From the NCBI GenBank assembly GCA_003223645.1, contig QHVT01000005.1, positions 248,001 to 312,000 on the forward strand: a stretch of DNA of 64,000 bases. Direction: 5' to 3'. Positions within the stretch are counted from its first letter, which is position 1. The number at the start of each line of letters is the position of its first letter. The position numbers and the translations under genes were made by a program. The notes under the pieces are model-generated. The model saw nothing but the letters and a program-made list of their open reading frames with translations. It ran no database searches and was not told where the DNA came from. This stretch comes from Acidobacteriota bacterium. Lineage in GTDB: Bacteria > Acidobacteriota > Thermoanaerobaculia > Gp7-AA8. This document shows, piece by piece, positions 50,638 through 59,836 of the stretch.

Positions 50638-52042
50638 TCTTCGCCTCCGTGAAGAACTCGAGCGACTCGAAACCGCCTTCGCGTCCGACGCCGCTGTCCT
50701 TCGCGCCGCCGAACGGCACGCGCAGGTCGCGCAGCAGCCAGCAGTTGATCCAGACCGTGCCGCTGTCGATCGCCGCGGCGACGCGATGCGCGCGCTTGAG
50801 GTCGCGCGTCCACAAAGATGCGGAGAGGCCGTAGCGCGTCGAGTTCGCGAACGCGACCGCTTCCTCTTCGTGATCGAACGGCGTGATCGTGACGACGGGA
50901 CCAAAGATCTCTTCCTGCAGCACGCGCCGGTCGCATCCGAGTCCGGTGATCACGGTCGGCTCGACGAAGTAGCCGTCGCGGTCGACGCGCGAGCCGCCGG
51001 CGACGATCGTGCCGCCTTCTTCTTTCGCGAGCTCGATGTAGCCGAGGACTTTGTGGAGATGCGCTTCGCTGATCAGCGCGCCGACCTGCGTCGATTCGTC
51101 GGACGGATCGCCGATCTTCAGTTTCTTCGCGCCCTCCGTGAACGCATCGACGAACTGGTCGTAGATCGAGCGCTCGACGAAGACGCGCGAGCCGCAGAGG
51201 CAGATCTCGCCCTGGTTCCAGAACGCGGAGCGGAGCGACGTGCGGATGGCGTCGTTGAGATCGGCGTCGGCGAAGACGACCGTCGGATTTTTTCCGCCGA
51301 GCTCCAGCGAGAGCTTCTTGAACATCGGCGCGGCGGACGCGGCGACGCGCGCACCGGTCACGGTGCCGCCGGTGAACGAGATCATCGGAACGTCGCGATG
51401 CTCGACGAGCGCGGCGCCGGCCTTCGCGCCGTAGCCGTGGACGATGTTCATGACGCCGGCCGGCACGCCGGCTTCGAGCGAGAGCTGCGCGAGGCGATCG
51501 GCGGTTAACGGCGTCAACTCCGACGGCTTGGCCACGCAGGTGTTGCCGCTGGCGATCGCCGGCGCGATTTTCCACGAGAGCAGATACAGCGGCAGGTTCC
51601 ACGGCGAGATCAGTCCGGCGACGCCGAGAGGCTGGCGGAGCGTGTAGTTGAGCGCGGTGGTGTCGGTGATGTGCGCTGCGCTGGCGTGATGAAGAATCGC
51701 GGTGGCGAAGAAGCGGAAGTTGGCGACGGCGCGCGGGATGTCGAGCGCGCGAGCGAGCGAGAGCGGCTTGCCGTTGTCGCGGCTCTCGATGCGCGCGAGG
51801 TCGTCGAGATTTTGTTCGATGAGATCGGCGAGCCTGAGAAGAATGCGCGAGCGCTCTTCGGCGGTCGTGCGGCTCCACACCGGGAACGCGTTCTTCGCCG
51901 CCGCAACCGCGGCGTCGACATCGGCGGCATCGCTGTCCGGAACGTCCGCGATCGGCTGCGCGGTCGCGGGGTTGATGTCGGGAAAATACGCGCCGCTTTT
52001 CGGCGCGACGAATTCGCCGCCGATGAAGTTCGATATTCGCAT
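50615..52042 (-). CDS. Aldehyde dehydrogenase, 2-aminomuconic semialdehyde dehydrogenase-like
   Basis: A 475-residue ALDH starting at MRISNFIGGEFV. PWNLPLYLLSWKIAPAIASGNTCVAKPSE, FTGGTVTGARVA, the catalytic Glu in LELGGKNP and Cys in FWNQGEICLCGSRVFV are intact. The hydroxymuconic/aminomuconic semialdehyde dehydrogenase subgroup has the same length and the GEICLCGSR motif, and the neighbours (ring-cleaving dioxygenase and deaminase) fit oxidation of 2-aminomuconic 6-semialdehyde to 2-aminomuconate. Start chosen downstream of a GC-rich repeat. Confidence 0.9.
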   Translation of the reverse strand: MRISNFIGGEFVAPKSGAYFPDINPATAQPIADVPDSDAADVDAAVAAAKNAFPVWSRTTAEERSRILLRLADLIEQNLDDLARIESRDNGKPLSLARALDIPRAVANFRFFATAILHHASAAHITDTTALNYTLRQPLGVAGLISPWNLPLYLLSWKIAPAIASGNTCVAKPSELTPLTADRLAQLSLEAGVPAGVMNIVHGYGAKAGAALVEHRDVPMISFTGGTVTGARVAASAAPMFKKLSLELGGKNPTVVFADADLNDAIRTSLRSAFWNQGEICLCGSRVFVERSIYDQFVDAFTEGAKKLKIGDPSDESTQVGALISEAHLHKVLGYIELAKEEGGTIVAGGSRVDRDGYFVEPTVITGLGCDRRVLQEEIFGPVVTITPFDHEEEAVAFANSTRYGLSASLWTRDLKRAHRVAAAIDSGTVWINCWLLRDLRVPFGGAKDSGVGREGGFESLEFFTEAKNVCVKLG

Positions 52043-52049
52043 CACGTCA

Positions 52050-52160
52050 GGCTCTCCGCGCCCGCGCCCGCGCCCGCGCCCGCTTCCGCGCCCGGGGCGG
52101 GGGACGCAGTCGCTTCGCTCCCCCACCCCGGGCGCGGGCTCGGGCTCGGGCTCGGGGCTA
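52050..52160. repeat. Head-to-head GCGCCC/GGGCTC hexamer repeat
   Basis: CGCGCCCGCGCCCGCGCCC-type units (52058-52105), centre GGACGCAGTCGCTTCGCTCC, then inverted GGGCGCGGGCTCGGGCTCGG units (52126-52158). It lies in the gap between the asparaginase-like and dehydrogenase genes, within the operon. Confidence 0.88.
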
Positions 52161-52166
52161 CGGAAC

Positions 52167-53249
52167 TCATCGCACAAACTCCTCCGGATCGAACTCCCAG
52201 CGATCGATGTCGGGATCCCACGAGTCCCACGGAACGATCGCCGCCATCCGCTCGCGCAAATCGGGCGGGATCACTTCGGGGACGATGAACGCTTTCTGGC
52301 GGCGCAGTTTGTAGGGGTTGCGGAACTCGAAGCCGAGGACGCCGAGGATGTAGCGCGCGATGTACCACGTCGCCTGCGGGTTCCAGCCGTGGGCGATCTT
52401 GACGACGACGCCGAGGCCTTCGGGATATTCGGGATGCTCGATCGAGAGACCGAGCAGGCCGTCCGCTCCTTCTTTCGCGAGCACGCGTCCGCCGCAGGCC
52501 TTGAGGATCGTCGAGTCGAGGCGGTTGAAGCCGCCGATGAGATCGGGATGCGCGATCATCGCGTTCCAGATCCAATCGTCGTGTTTCTCGGTGACGAGGT
52601 TCGCGAAGAGCCGTGCGAGATCGGTGACGGTCATCGACACGGTCGGCAGTCCGCATCCGTCCTTCGCGATCGTTCCGTTCGTCCAATCGGGAGCAAGGAC
52701 CTTGCGGAGATAGCGCAGGTACTCCTGAAAAAACGGATGGTGCGGCCAGACGTAGCCGACGCGGCGCCAGCCTTTCAGTTTGCAGCCGCGCAGGATCGCG
52801 GCATGCTCGCCGGAGCAGCAGTGATACCACCGGCGCGGGCGGCGCACCTGCCGGCCGAACTGCACGAGCGGCACGTCGAGCGGCGCCTGCATCATGCCCC
52901 ATTCGCCTTCGAGCAAAATGGATCGCGCCGTCGCGACGTGCTCGGCGTCGCCGTTGTGCGACGCGACGGAGATCGCCTTCTGCTCGCTCGTCAGCGCGCT
53001 CGCGAATTCCTTCGCGAACACTTTCATCATGATCGGCTTCACCATCGAGCGCCCGTAGACCTCTACGTTGCCGCCGAACGAATAGATGAGATTGCGCCCA
53101 GAAACCCACGACACCGCGCCGTGAATCGTGTTCTCGGCGACGCCGTTGCGGCGGTACTCGACGAGCGGCTGCCAGTTCGGCATCGGCCGCGCGAAGTTGA
53201 CGGCGGCGGTCTCGTCGAACGCTTGCGCCGGTTGATCGATCATCGTCAT
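52167..53249 (-). CDS. Asparaginase-II-type amidase
   Basis: A 360-residue protein of the thermolabile (Rhizobium etli type) L-asparaginase family. The diagnostic blocks are RSMVKPIMMKVFAKEF (Ser-x-x-Lys), SHNGDAEHVATARSIL, HCCSGEHAAILRGCKLKGW, KDGCGLPTVSMTVTDLARLFANLV and HPDLIGGFNRLDS. Members hydrolyse asparagine or act as serine-type amidases. In a ring-cleavage cluster it may release an amine or remove an amide from an intermediate; this is inference. I start at MTMIDQ; a TTG nine nt upstream is also possible. Confidence 0.85.
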   Translation of the reverse strand: MTMIDQPAQAFDETAAVNFARPMPNWQPLVEYRRNGVAENTIHGAVSWVSGRNLIYSFGGNVEVYGRSMVKPIMMKVFAKEFASALTSEQKAISVASHNGDAEHVATARSILLEGEWGMMQAPLDVPLVQFGRQVRRPRRWYHCCSGEHAAILRGCKLKGWRRVGYVWPHHPFFQEYLRYLRKVLAPDWTNGTIAKDGCGLPTVSMTVTDLARLFANLVTEKHDDWIWNAMIAHPDLIGGFNRLDSTILKACGGRVLAKEGADGLLGLSIEHPEYPEGLGVVVKIAHGWNPQATWYIARYILGVLGFEFRNPYKLRRQKAFIVPEVIPPDLRERMAAIVPWDSWDPDIDRWEFDPEEFVR

Positions 53250-53259
53250 AGCAGGCAAG

Positions 53260-53333
53260 GGCGCATAGGCTCAAAGGCGCATAGGCTCATAGAGATTTCT
53301 GTGAGCCTGTGAGCCCTTGAGCCTGTGAGCCTA
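53260..53333. repeat. Head-to-head tandem GGCTCATAGG repeat
   Basis: GCGCATAGGCTCAAAGGCGC-type units (53260-53292) and inverted TGTGAGCCTGTGAGCCC-type units (53299-53333). The right arm is translated as the last residues (VGSQAQGLTGSQKSL) of the luciferase-like monooxygenase, whose stop codon lies in the left arm. Confidence 0.9.
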
Positions 53334-54441
53334 CAAATTCCGGCGCAACTTTCTCCATAAAGTCCGTCATGTTCTTCATCACGCGCTTCGAGTCGTGATT
53401 GTTGAAGTCGAACCAAAGCATCAACCGGTCGTCGGAGTGAAACCGTTCGCGCATCTGCGCGACGATTGCGTTCGCGTCTCCGACGAGCGCGTTGTTCGTG
53501 GCGCGGCGCACCTTTTCTTCGTCGAGCGTTCCTTCGAGCGCGCGCCAGTAGTTGGACAGCGCATTGCGCGCTTCTTCCGCGGCTTTTGCCGCGTCGTCGT
53601 TGATGAAGACGAGCACCGTGCGCGGCATCAGCCGGCGTTCCCACTGGCCCTGATAGTGCTCGCGCATCCGCTCGTTCGTTTTCTCGATCTCGTCGCCGGG
53701 CGTGATCGAGAGGTTGAACACGCCGACGGGGAGGATCGTATTGGCGAAGATCTGCGTCGCGGGATCGTGCGAGCCGATCGAGAGGCGCAGCAGGTCCATG
53801 CGCGATTCCTGCGGGATGATTTTCAAGTTCGGAAATCGCCAGCGCGGCTCGAGCTGTGTCCCCTCGATGAAGCGCGGCGCGATCATGTCGGAGTTGAGCA
53901 CCTCGCCCTTCAACAGCCGGAGAAAGATCTCCGTCGCCTCTTCGAAGATTTTGTTCTTCACTGCCGGCCAGTTCGCACGCTCGAAATCGTCGCGTGGCAC
54001 GATTCCGTACGGGATGTTGATGAACGGAAAGCGTCCCGACGCGAAGCCGACGGTGATGGTGCGCGTCTCGTTCGGATCGAGACCGTGCAGCGCGAGGAAA
54101 GTCTTGATGCGCTCGGCCGCGGCGATCGGTCCGCCGTTGCAGAGGATGTTCATGATCGCGGAGCCGATGCCGATGCGCTTCGTGCGCGCGAACACGCGAT
54201 GGCCGAGCTGAAGGATGTCCGTGTTCAATCCGATCTCGCCGGCAAAGTGCGGGATGACGGCGCCGGGATTCGTCTTCTGGACTTCCGTCGAGAGATGGCT
54301 CTCCGCGACCCACGCCGTGCCGAAGCCGAGGCGGTCGGCGAGCTCGATCTGCTCGAAGAAATTCTCGAACATCACGCGCTCGGACGGCATGTAGCCGTCG
54401 ACGACGGTCTGGCAGATCGAGAAGAAGATGTCGAGCTCCAT
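53287..54441 (-). CDS. Luciferase-like (LLM) flavin monooxygenase
   Basis: A 384-residue TIM-barrel flavoprotein: FEQIELADRLGFGTAWVAESHLS, IGLNTDILQLGHRVFARTKRIGIGSAIMN, GRFPFINIPYGIVPRDDFER, and HDPATQIFANTILPVGV followed by MREHYQGQWERRLMPRTVLVFINDD are typical of bacterial LLM class oxidoreductases needing reduced FMN or F420. It opens the aminophenol-type part of the operon, 16 nt after the HEAT gene. It may hydroxylate the ring or a side chain before cleavage. The last 15 residues come from a tandem repeat. Confidence 0.88.
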   Translation of the reverse strand: MELDIFFSICQTVVDGYMPSERVMFENFFEQIELADRLGFGTAWVAESHLSTEVQKTNPGAVIPHFAGEIGLNTDILQLGHRVFARTKRIGIGSAIMNILCNGGPIAAAERIKTFLALHGLDPNETRTITVGFASGRFPFINIPYGIVPRDDFERANWPAVKNKIFEEATEIFLRLLKGEVLNSDMIAPRFIEGTQLEPRWRFPNLKIIPQESRMDLLRLSIGSHDPATQIFANTILPVGVFNLSITPGDEIEKTNERMREHYQGQWERRLMPRTVLVFINDDAAKAAEEARNALSNYWRALEGTLDEEKVRRATNNALVGDANAIVAQMRERFHSDDRLMLWFDFNNHDSKRVMKNMTDFMEKVAPEFVGSQAQGLTGSQKSL

Positions 54442-54457
54442 CGCAGTGGAGCCTACA

Positions 54458-56692
54458 TTACCTCAGGAGCAACGGCTCCCTGATCACGGGCGGCGCGTCT
54501 TCAGGCACGAGCGCGTTGATGCGGCGCACGAGCTCTTCGTACGGCGAGCCGGGCGCGTACATCGGGTTCGTCATCATCACGCGGCGTCCGCCGCCGCGCG
54601 TGAGGTGGAGGTACTCGTACTCCGCTCCCTCGGGCGCCTCGATCTCGATCGGCTCGAGGTCGTCAAAGTGCGACGCGGCGACCAGCGTGACGATGTCCTG
54701 CGCGGACTCCGGCGACGCGGCGCCGCGCGACGTGACCTGGATCGCGAGGACGGTCGCGTCGTCGACATCGAGCGCGTTGCGCTTCAACGCGATCAGCTCG
54801 GCCGCATCGGACGCGAGGAAGCGGCACGTCATCTCTTCCTCCCAGTCCGAATCGCCGCCCCAGCCGCGGATCACGAGCTCGCCGGGATGACGCGCGCGAA
54901 CGAGCGATTCCGCAGCGGCGTCTTTCTCGTGCGCGAGAAAGGCCTCGGCCGCGTCATCGAGGAGCGGCGTGCGGCCGAACAGGTCCGCGACGTCGGCGAC
55001 CGGCAGCTCTTCGCGCGCGAGTCGCGCCGCGGCGAGGAGTCCGCGCTGTTCTTCGATATCGTGGCCCGCGAGAATCCGCCGCTCGCCGGCGCTGTCGCCG
55101 ATGAGGATCGCGACGATGCCGGCCATCGCGCCGCCGGCAGCGCGCAGGCGGCCGAGCGCGGGCGGCGAAGTGCGGATGAACTCGCGGCTCTCGATCGCAC
55201 TCGCGATCTCGTCCGCGCTCGCGCTACCGTCGAGCATGCGTGCGATGAACAACTCGTTCGCGGCCGGCACGGGCCACGTCTCGACAACGCCGATCAGCTC
55301 CTCACTGAGCTCCGGCTGATCGCGCCGGATCTCTTCGGCACGACGGACGACCATGCGCGCGACATCGTCCCGATCGTGGTCCGACGACAGCACACGAAAC
55401 CCGATCATCACTTCGGCCGGGAAGTGCTCCGTCGCGTCGTACATCATGAAGTCGGCGCGGTCATCTCTCGCCAGCGCGAGCGCAACGGCAGCTTCGAGTC
55501 CGCGCGCGAGCTCGATCGCTGCGTAGCCGCCGTCGGCGTCGAGCGCGGCAATGACGCGCGCGCGGTCGTCGTTGCTCTCCATCGTCTCGATCAGTTTGCG
55601 CATCGTGTCGTTGCCGCGTGGGTCGTGCAATTCTCCGAGCGCTTCGGCGGCGTACGAACGAATCGTGTCGTCGCTTTCGTGCTCGAGCACCCAGAGAAGA
55701 CCGGGGATCGCATCGGTCATGCCGAGGCGCGCGACCGATTGCACGATGCGCAGCCGGACCATGCCGAAATCTTCGATCCAGCCGGGATTCGACAGCCACG
55801 GCAACAGCGGCCGCAGCGCGTCGGCGCGCGCGGTGTTGAGATTGAACATGCCGAGCGTGTTGGCGGCGAGCGTGCGCGCGGCCTGATTCGGACTGTCGAG
55901 CAATCGAACGTAGATCGGAATCCAGTGATCGGCGTCCGAGCCGGAAATCATCGCGGCGGCCGTGTAGCGTTCGAGCTCGGGGACGGAGCCGCCCGCCAGA
56001 AGTTGCAGCAGCCATTCGTCGCGACCGTCCCACTTGGCGGCGGCGAGCGCGTCGATCGCCCATTCGCGTGCGGTCTCCGCCGCGACAGGGTCGGCAGCGA
56101 TGCTCTGCAATGCGCGCAGATACTCGTCGCTTTGCGTGATTCGATAGAGATACGTGATCGCCAGCGCGCGCGTGTTCGGCTGCGGCGATGCCGCGAGCTG
56201 CAGCAGCACCGGCTCCGCGCGCGCGGGATCGGAGAACGCGAGCGCGCCGACGTCTTCCATTCCGCTGACGTAGCCGCGATCGTCGTCCATCGCCGTCAGC
56301 GCATACGCGGCGAGCGTCTCGCGCTCGGACTCGCAATGCAGCAGCATCCAATTCGCGACGTCGGCGTTTTCCGCCGCCGGCTGCACCGCCCGGCAGACGT
56401 CGGCACGCGCGGGGAGAAAGTTGACGATCGACGGCAGGAGGTCGGGACGCTTGTCGATCACCTCGACGAGCCGCTCGCTCACTTTGTCGCCCGGTATCTT
56501 GTCCTGCTGCATCGGCAGCGCCCAAAATCCCGCGAGCTGATCGAGCGGCGCATCGTCGGGCGGCTCTTCGGGTGGATCCTGCACCATGCCGGGACGCGGC
56601 ACCGGCAACGCGAGGAGGTCCTGCACCAAATCCCCGAGCGCCACGGGCGCGACGAGGAGCAGCGCGATGGCAATTGCACGCCGCATGGTCAT
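54458..56692 (-). CDS. Large secreted HEAT-repeat protein
   Basis: A 744-residue protein from MTMRRAIAIALLLVAPVALG, a signal peptide. The central part (residues about 80-330) has HEAT-like helical repeats (RETLAAYALTAMDDDRG, NTRALAITYLYRITQSDEY, AARTLAANTLGMFN, IRSYAAEALGELHDP). The C-terminal half is helical with no recognised catalytic motif and ends in EPLLLR. It is co-oriented with the ring-cleavage cluster and 16 nt upstream of it, but a functional link is unproven. Function unknown. Confidence 0.7.
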   Translation of the reverse strand: MTMRRAIAIALLLVAPVALGDLVQDLLALPVPRPGMVQDPPEEPPDDAPLDQLAGFWALPMQQDKIPGDKVSERLVEVIDKRPDLLPSIVNFLPARADVCRAVQPAAENADVANWMLLHCESERETLAAYALTAMDDDRGYVSGMEDVGALAFSDPARAEPVLLQLAASPQPNTRALAITYLYRITQSDEYLRALQSIAADPVAAETAREWAIDALAAAKWDGRDEWLLQLLAGGSVPELERYTAAAMISGSDADHWIPIYVRLLDSPNQAARTLAANTLGMFNLNTARADALRPLLPWLSNPGWIEDFGMVRLRIVQSVARLGMTDAIPGLLWVLEHESDDTIRSYAAEALGELHDPRGNDTMRKLIETMESNDDRARVIAALDADGGYAAIELARGLEAAVALALARDDRADFMMYDATEHFPAEVMIGFRVLSSDHDRDDVARMVVRRAEEIRRDQPELSEELIGVVETWPVPAANELFIARMLDGSASADEIASAIESREFIRTSPPALGRLRAAGGAMAGIVAILIGDSAGERRILAGHDIEEQRGLLAAARLAREELPVADVADLFGRTPLLDDAAEAFLAHEKDAAAESLVRARHPGELVIRGWGGDSDWEEEMTCRFLASDAAELIALKRNALDVDDATVLAIQVTSRGAASPESAQDIVTLVAASHFDDLEPIEIEAPEGAEYEYLHLTRGGGRRVMMTNPMYAPGSPYEELVRRINALVPEDAPPVIREPLLLR

Positions 56693-56724
56693 TGGACGCA
56701 CAAGCCGTCGATTACGATACCGGC

Positions 56725-57417
56725 ATGCGTGCGCGCGTTCTTCCGCTGCTTCTTCTCGTCGCCTGCGTGACGGCGATTCCCGCGAATCGCTACGGCCTCC
56801 ACGTCGTCCCCGATCTCGCGACGTACCAGCACGTTGCGCAGCACGATTCCTCGAAGCGCCTCGTCGATCTCGAGTCCCTCGGCATCGCGATCGACGTCCG
56901 TTACGCAACGCCAAACAATTTCATGAAGCAGACGCTGTATCCGGTCGCGAAGGCGTATCTGCGCGCTCCCGCCGCGCGCGCGCTCGCCGACGTGAACCGC
57001 GAGCTCGCCGCGCGCGGCCTTGCCATGAAAGTGTTCGACGCGTATCGGCCGTATCGGATCACCGAGAAGATGTGGGAGCCGATCAAGAATCCCGACTTCG
57101 TCGCCGATCCGGCGAAAGGCTCACGCCACAATCGCGGCGCGGCCGTCGATCTGACGCTCATCGATCGCGCGACCGGCAACGAGCTGGCGATGCCGACGCC
57201 GTACGACGACTTCACGCCGCGCGCGCGGAACGACTTCAACGATCTGCCCGCCGAAGCGCTCGCGAATCGCGCGCTGCTGCGCGACGTGATGACGAAGCAC
57301 GGCTTCGAGCCGCTCCCGTCCGAATGGTGGCATTACGACTTCAAGGGATGGGAGCGGTTCGAGTTGATGGATGTGCCGTTGGAGGAGCTGAGGAGAGCGG
57401 GCGTCCCGCCCGCCTAA
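56725..57417 (+). CDS. D-Ala-D-Ala dipeptidase (VanX/DdpX family)
   Basis: A 230-residue protein with an N-terminal hydrophobic export or lipoprotein-like segment (LLLLVACV). VFDAYRPYRITEKMW, the zinc ligands in GSRHNRGAAVDLTL (His, Asp) and EWWHYDF (catalytic Glu, ligand His) identify a VanX-type D,D-dipeptidase, which hydrolyses D-Ala-D-Ala. Without VanA/VanH it is probably for cell wall turnover, not glycopeptide resistance. It is divergent from the HEAT gene. Confidence 0.93.
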   Translation: MRARVLPLLLLVACVTAIPANRYGLHVVPDLATYQHVAQHDSSKRLVDLESLGIAIDVRYATPNNFMKQTLYPVAKAYLRAPAARALADVNRELAARGLAMKVFDAYRPYRITEKMWEPIKNPDFVADPAKGSRHNRGAAVDLTLIDRATGNELAMPTPYDDFTPRARNDFNDLPAEALANRALLRDVMTKHGFEPLPSEWWHYDFKGWERFELMDVPLEELRRAGVPPA

Positions 57418-57536
57418 GCGGAGCATCTTGCTCCGCTTACATGCGCGCCGGGCGAGACGCCCGACGCGTGCGGCCGGGACGGCCGCTTTCCGAGAGGTAT
57501 GCGAAAGCGGCGGCGTAGGCCGCCGCAGTCCAAAGG
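57413..57536. repeat. Cluster of short palindromes
   Basis: Three palindromes in a row: TAAGCGGAGCATCTTGCTCCGCTTA (57416-57440), CGCGCCGGGCG/CGCCCGACGCG, and GAAAGCGGCGGCGTAGGCCGCCGC followed by AGTCCAAAG, a relative of the outer element at 45222. They lie between the dipeptidase and the convergent porin gene. Confidence 0.75.
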
Positions 57537-58919
57537 TCAGAAGCGCGCCACCATTGACAGCGAGGCGACCTTGAACGTGTCGGATGAGTCGTACGCGGCG
57601 TCGATCTGGAATCGCGGCCACGCGAGTCCCGCGCCGACCGACACGTGGTTCTGCGCTTCCCCCTTCGGGAACAACAGCGCCTCGGCGATGAAGTCGGCGC
57701 GATTGACCGGGCCCTTCCACGTCACCGAGTGCGCGGGATCGCGCCAGAAGCCGGCGCGGATCGCGACCGGGATCTTCGTCGCGAAAAAGTATTCGGCGCC
57801 GAGGCGAAGCTCCGTCACGTCGTCGGCCTGGAACGGATCGCCTTGCAGCGAGCGGACGTCGGCGACCGATGCGACGAAGTCGTCGGTGAGATTCGAGTAC
57901 TTCACGTGCACCGCGTCGGCGTTGATCGTCAACACGGGGATCGGACGGAACGAAACGCCGACGCCCATGATGTCGGGAATGTGAAACGTCGTTTCGGCGA
58001 CCTGCAGGAAATCGAAATTCGTGACCGCGCCGGAGAAGAAGAGCGGCGTTTTGAATTTCGGCCCCTGCTTGTACACGCCGCCGAAGCTCAGCTTGTCGCT
58101 GGGCGCGTACTTGAAGCCGACGGCGAACGTGACGTCGCTGACCTCCTCGATCTCCACCTCGCCGTTGTTGGTTTTGGCGGTCGCTTGCACGGAGACGGTG
58201 CTGGGATCAAAGTCCTGCGTGAAACGGAACGTGAATGCCGCTTCGCGGAAGCGCTGGTAGCGCGCCGTTGCGCCGATCGAGAACTTCGGATGGATCTGCC
58301 ACGCGCCGGCGATGCCGAAGGTGCGCTGGCGAACGTCGAGCGCGGAGATGAACGGATCGATGCGGAACTCGAAGCACGCGGACGGGTTGTGCGTCGAGTT
58401 GCGGAGCGCGTCACACGCCGCCTCGGTGATCGGATTGCCGCCGCCGGCGGGGAGGAAGAAGTTCGGCGTCTTCGTCTCCTGACGGCCGGTGGTCTGATTG
58501 AACGTCGGCGCGACGATGCCGCCGCCCTGGTTGTTCAGCGGCTCGTGGTAGTAGACGCCGAAGGTAAATTTTTTGACAGGGAACACCGCGCTGGCAAAGC
58601 TGACGTTGACGCGGTTGCTGTAGTGCGTAAACGGCGTGCGCACGACGTCGGGGAACGTGCCGCTCGTCGAGAAGAGCTGCTGCTCCTGGTAGTTGCGCAG
58701 CTCGACGGAAAATTCAGGCTTGCGCAGAATCGTGAGGCCGGCGGGATTCGCTTCCGCGGCCGAGGCATCGTCGGCGAGACCGAGGAACGCGCCGCCCATG
58801 CCGAGAGAGCGCGCGCCCGGATTGCCGAAGTTGAACTGCAGGCCGGAGAGCGCTTCGATGTCGACGTTTTGTGCAAACGCGGGGATCGCGATCAAAAGTA
58901 ACAGTGCGAGTTTGCGCAT
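57537..58919 (-). CDS. FadL/TodX-family outer membrane porin
   Basis: A 460-residue protein with signal peptide (cut after AFA, residue 16). NPGARSLGMGGAFLGLADDASAAEANPAGL is the FadL/TodX N-terminal hatch motif, followed by amphipathic strands and a terminal aromatic residue (MVARF) for outer membrane insertion. FadL-type channels carry fatty acids and aromatic hydrocarbons. Its position 3 kb from the aminophenol-type cluster suggests, but does not prove, uptake of that pathway's substrate. Start ATG at 58919. Confidence 0.9.
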   Translation of the reverse strand: MRKLALLLLIAIPAFAQNVDIEALSGLQFNFGNPGARSLGMGGAFLGLADDASAAEANPAGLTILRKPEFSVELRNYQEQQLFSTSGTFPDVVRTPFTHYSNRVNVSFASAVFPVKKFTFGVYYHEPLNNQGGGIVAPTFNQTTGRQETKTPNFFLPAGGGNPITEAACDALRNSTHNPSACFEFRIDPFISALDVRQRTFGIAGAWQIHPKFSIGATARYQRFREAAFTFRFTQDFDPSTVSVQATAKTNNGEVEIEEVSDVTFAVGFKYAPSDKLSFGGVYKQGPKFKTPLFFSGAVTNFDFLQVAETTFHIPDIMGVGVSFRPIPVLTINADAVHVKYSNLTDDFVASVADVRSLQGDPFQADDVTELRLGAEYFFATKIPVAIRAGFWRDPAHSVTWKGPVNRADFIAEALLFPKGEAQNHVSVGAGLAWPRFQIDAAYDSSDTFKVASLSMVARF

Positions 58920-58926
58920 GCCAAAG

Positions 58927-58972
58927 AATAGCAGGCTCATAGGTTCATAGAGCAAGGGCTCATGGGCGTTGA
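58927..58972. repeat. Degenerate GGCTCATAGG repeat
   Basis: AGGCTCATAGGTTCATAGAGC and GGGCTCATGGGCG followed by GACGCTCAGAGC: a short decayed member of the tandem family, between the porin and the PadR-linked membrane protein. No inverted arm is clear. Confidence 0.65.
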
Positions 58973-58975
58973 CGC

Positions 58976-59488
58976 TCAGAGCTTCGAGGCGATCCATCCC
59001 GCGCTGCCGAGGATCAGCGTGAGCAGGAGAATCGTGCCGCCGATGAAGATGCTCTGCGTGCGCAGCGAGCGTCCCTTCAACGACGTGTAGCGCAGGCTGA
59101 AGAGGTAGGGCACGAGGAACGCCATCGCCGAAAAGGAATCGACGTACGTGCGGTCGCCGAGGCGAATGTGCATCGTCATCCAGATCGCGGTCAGCAGCAG
59201 CGTCCCGCCGAGATTCACGACGAGACTCTTTCGCGCATCCTCGCGTGTCACTCGCCCACCCGATGCGGCACAGCCCAGTTTCATCATCGTTCCGTTCATG
59301 GTTACTCCTTCTTGTTTTGCGTCCGGTTGCACAGGGATCTTCTGCGGTTCCAGCCACGCGTCGATCGCACCGGCGATGAGGTCGATGCCCGCGTGGAGCG
59401 AGAACGGCTGCGAATCGATCAACGCGCGGACCTCGTCGCCGTAGCGGCGGCGCCAGCGCGGCGGGTACAGCGCCAGCAGCCAGGTCAT
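58976..59488 (-). CDS. PadR-associated small membrane protein
   Basis: A 170-residue protein opening MTWLLALYPPRWRRRYGDEVRALI, a motif typical of proteins encoded next to PadR regulators. After a soluble stretch there are three hydrophobic segments (about 93-110, 118-138, 148-168: LVVNLGGTLLLTAIWMTMHI, FSAMAFLVPYLFSL, IFIGGTILLLTLILGSAGWI). It overlaps the PadR gene by ATGA, so it is presumably the controlled effector. Function unknown. Confidence 0.75.
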   Translation of the reverse strand: MTWLLALYPPRWRRRYGDEVRALIDSQPFSLHAGIDLIAGAIDAWLEPQKIPVQPDAKQEGVTMNGTMMKLGCAASGGRVTREDARKSLVVNLGGTLLLTAIWMTMHIRLGDRTYVDSFSAMAFLVPYLFSLRYTSLKGRSLRTQSIFIGGTILLLTLILGSAGWIASKL

Positions 59489-59817
59489 GCGCTCGCCAGG
59501 CGGCGCTGCCCGATGCGCGCGACGTTCTGGATGCTGGCCAGCCGTGCCCGCAGCGCCTTCTCGCCGAGAGCCGTGATGCGATAGGGATTGCGACGGTCGT
59601 CCGCGCCAATGGCCTCGATCAACCCGCGGGCTTCGAGCCGCGAGATCGCGCCATACAGCGTGCCCGGTCCCAGGCGCAGGTCCGCGATGCGGGCGATGTC
59701 TTCGGTCATCGCGTATCCGTGCTTCGGTCCGTCGGCGAGGCTGATGAGAATCAGCAGCGCCGGCTCCGAGAAACGTCCGAACTCTTCCAGTTCCCGATCG
59801 ATGTCCGCCTTCTTCAT
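59485..59817 (-). CDS. PadR-family transcriptional regulator
   Basis: A 110-residue winged-helix protein from MKKADIDREL; SEPALLILISLADGPKHGYAM and LGPGTLYGAISRLEARGLIE and NPYRITALGEKALRARL are PadR hallmarks, and a short C-terminal helix places it in the small PadR subgroup. An upstream palindromic ACGTAC...GTACGT region probably serves as operator, implying autorepression. It is coupled to the membrane protein gene. Confidence 0.93.
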   Translation of the reverse strand: MKKADIDRELEEFGRFSEPALLILISLADGPKHGYAMTEDIARIADLRLGPGTLYGAISRLEARGLIEAIGADDRRNPYRITALGEKALRARLASIQNVARIGQRRLASA

Positions 59818-59836
59818 CCGCGCCGTACTCCGTCTC

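Noticed and set aside
52167-53249. Plain asparagine-catabolism gene unrelated to its neighbours
   Set aside because: Not excluded, but placement inside a closely spaced co-oriented operon makes a role in that pathway more likely than an isolated function.
54428-56770. Plus-strand reading of about 780 codons opposite the HEAT-repeat gene
   Set aside because: Arg/His/Val-rich shadow; the minus strand has a signal peptide and regular HEAT repeats.
56725-57417. Vancomycin resistance (VanX) cassette
   Set aside because: No VanA ligase, VanH or VanRS genes are nearby; single VanX-like dipeptidases are common in cell wall turnover.
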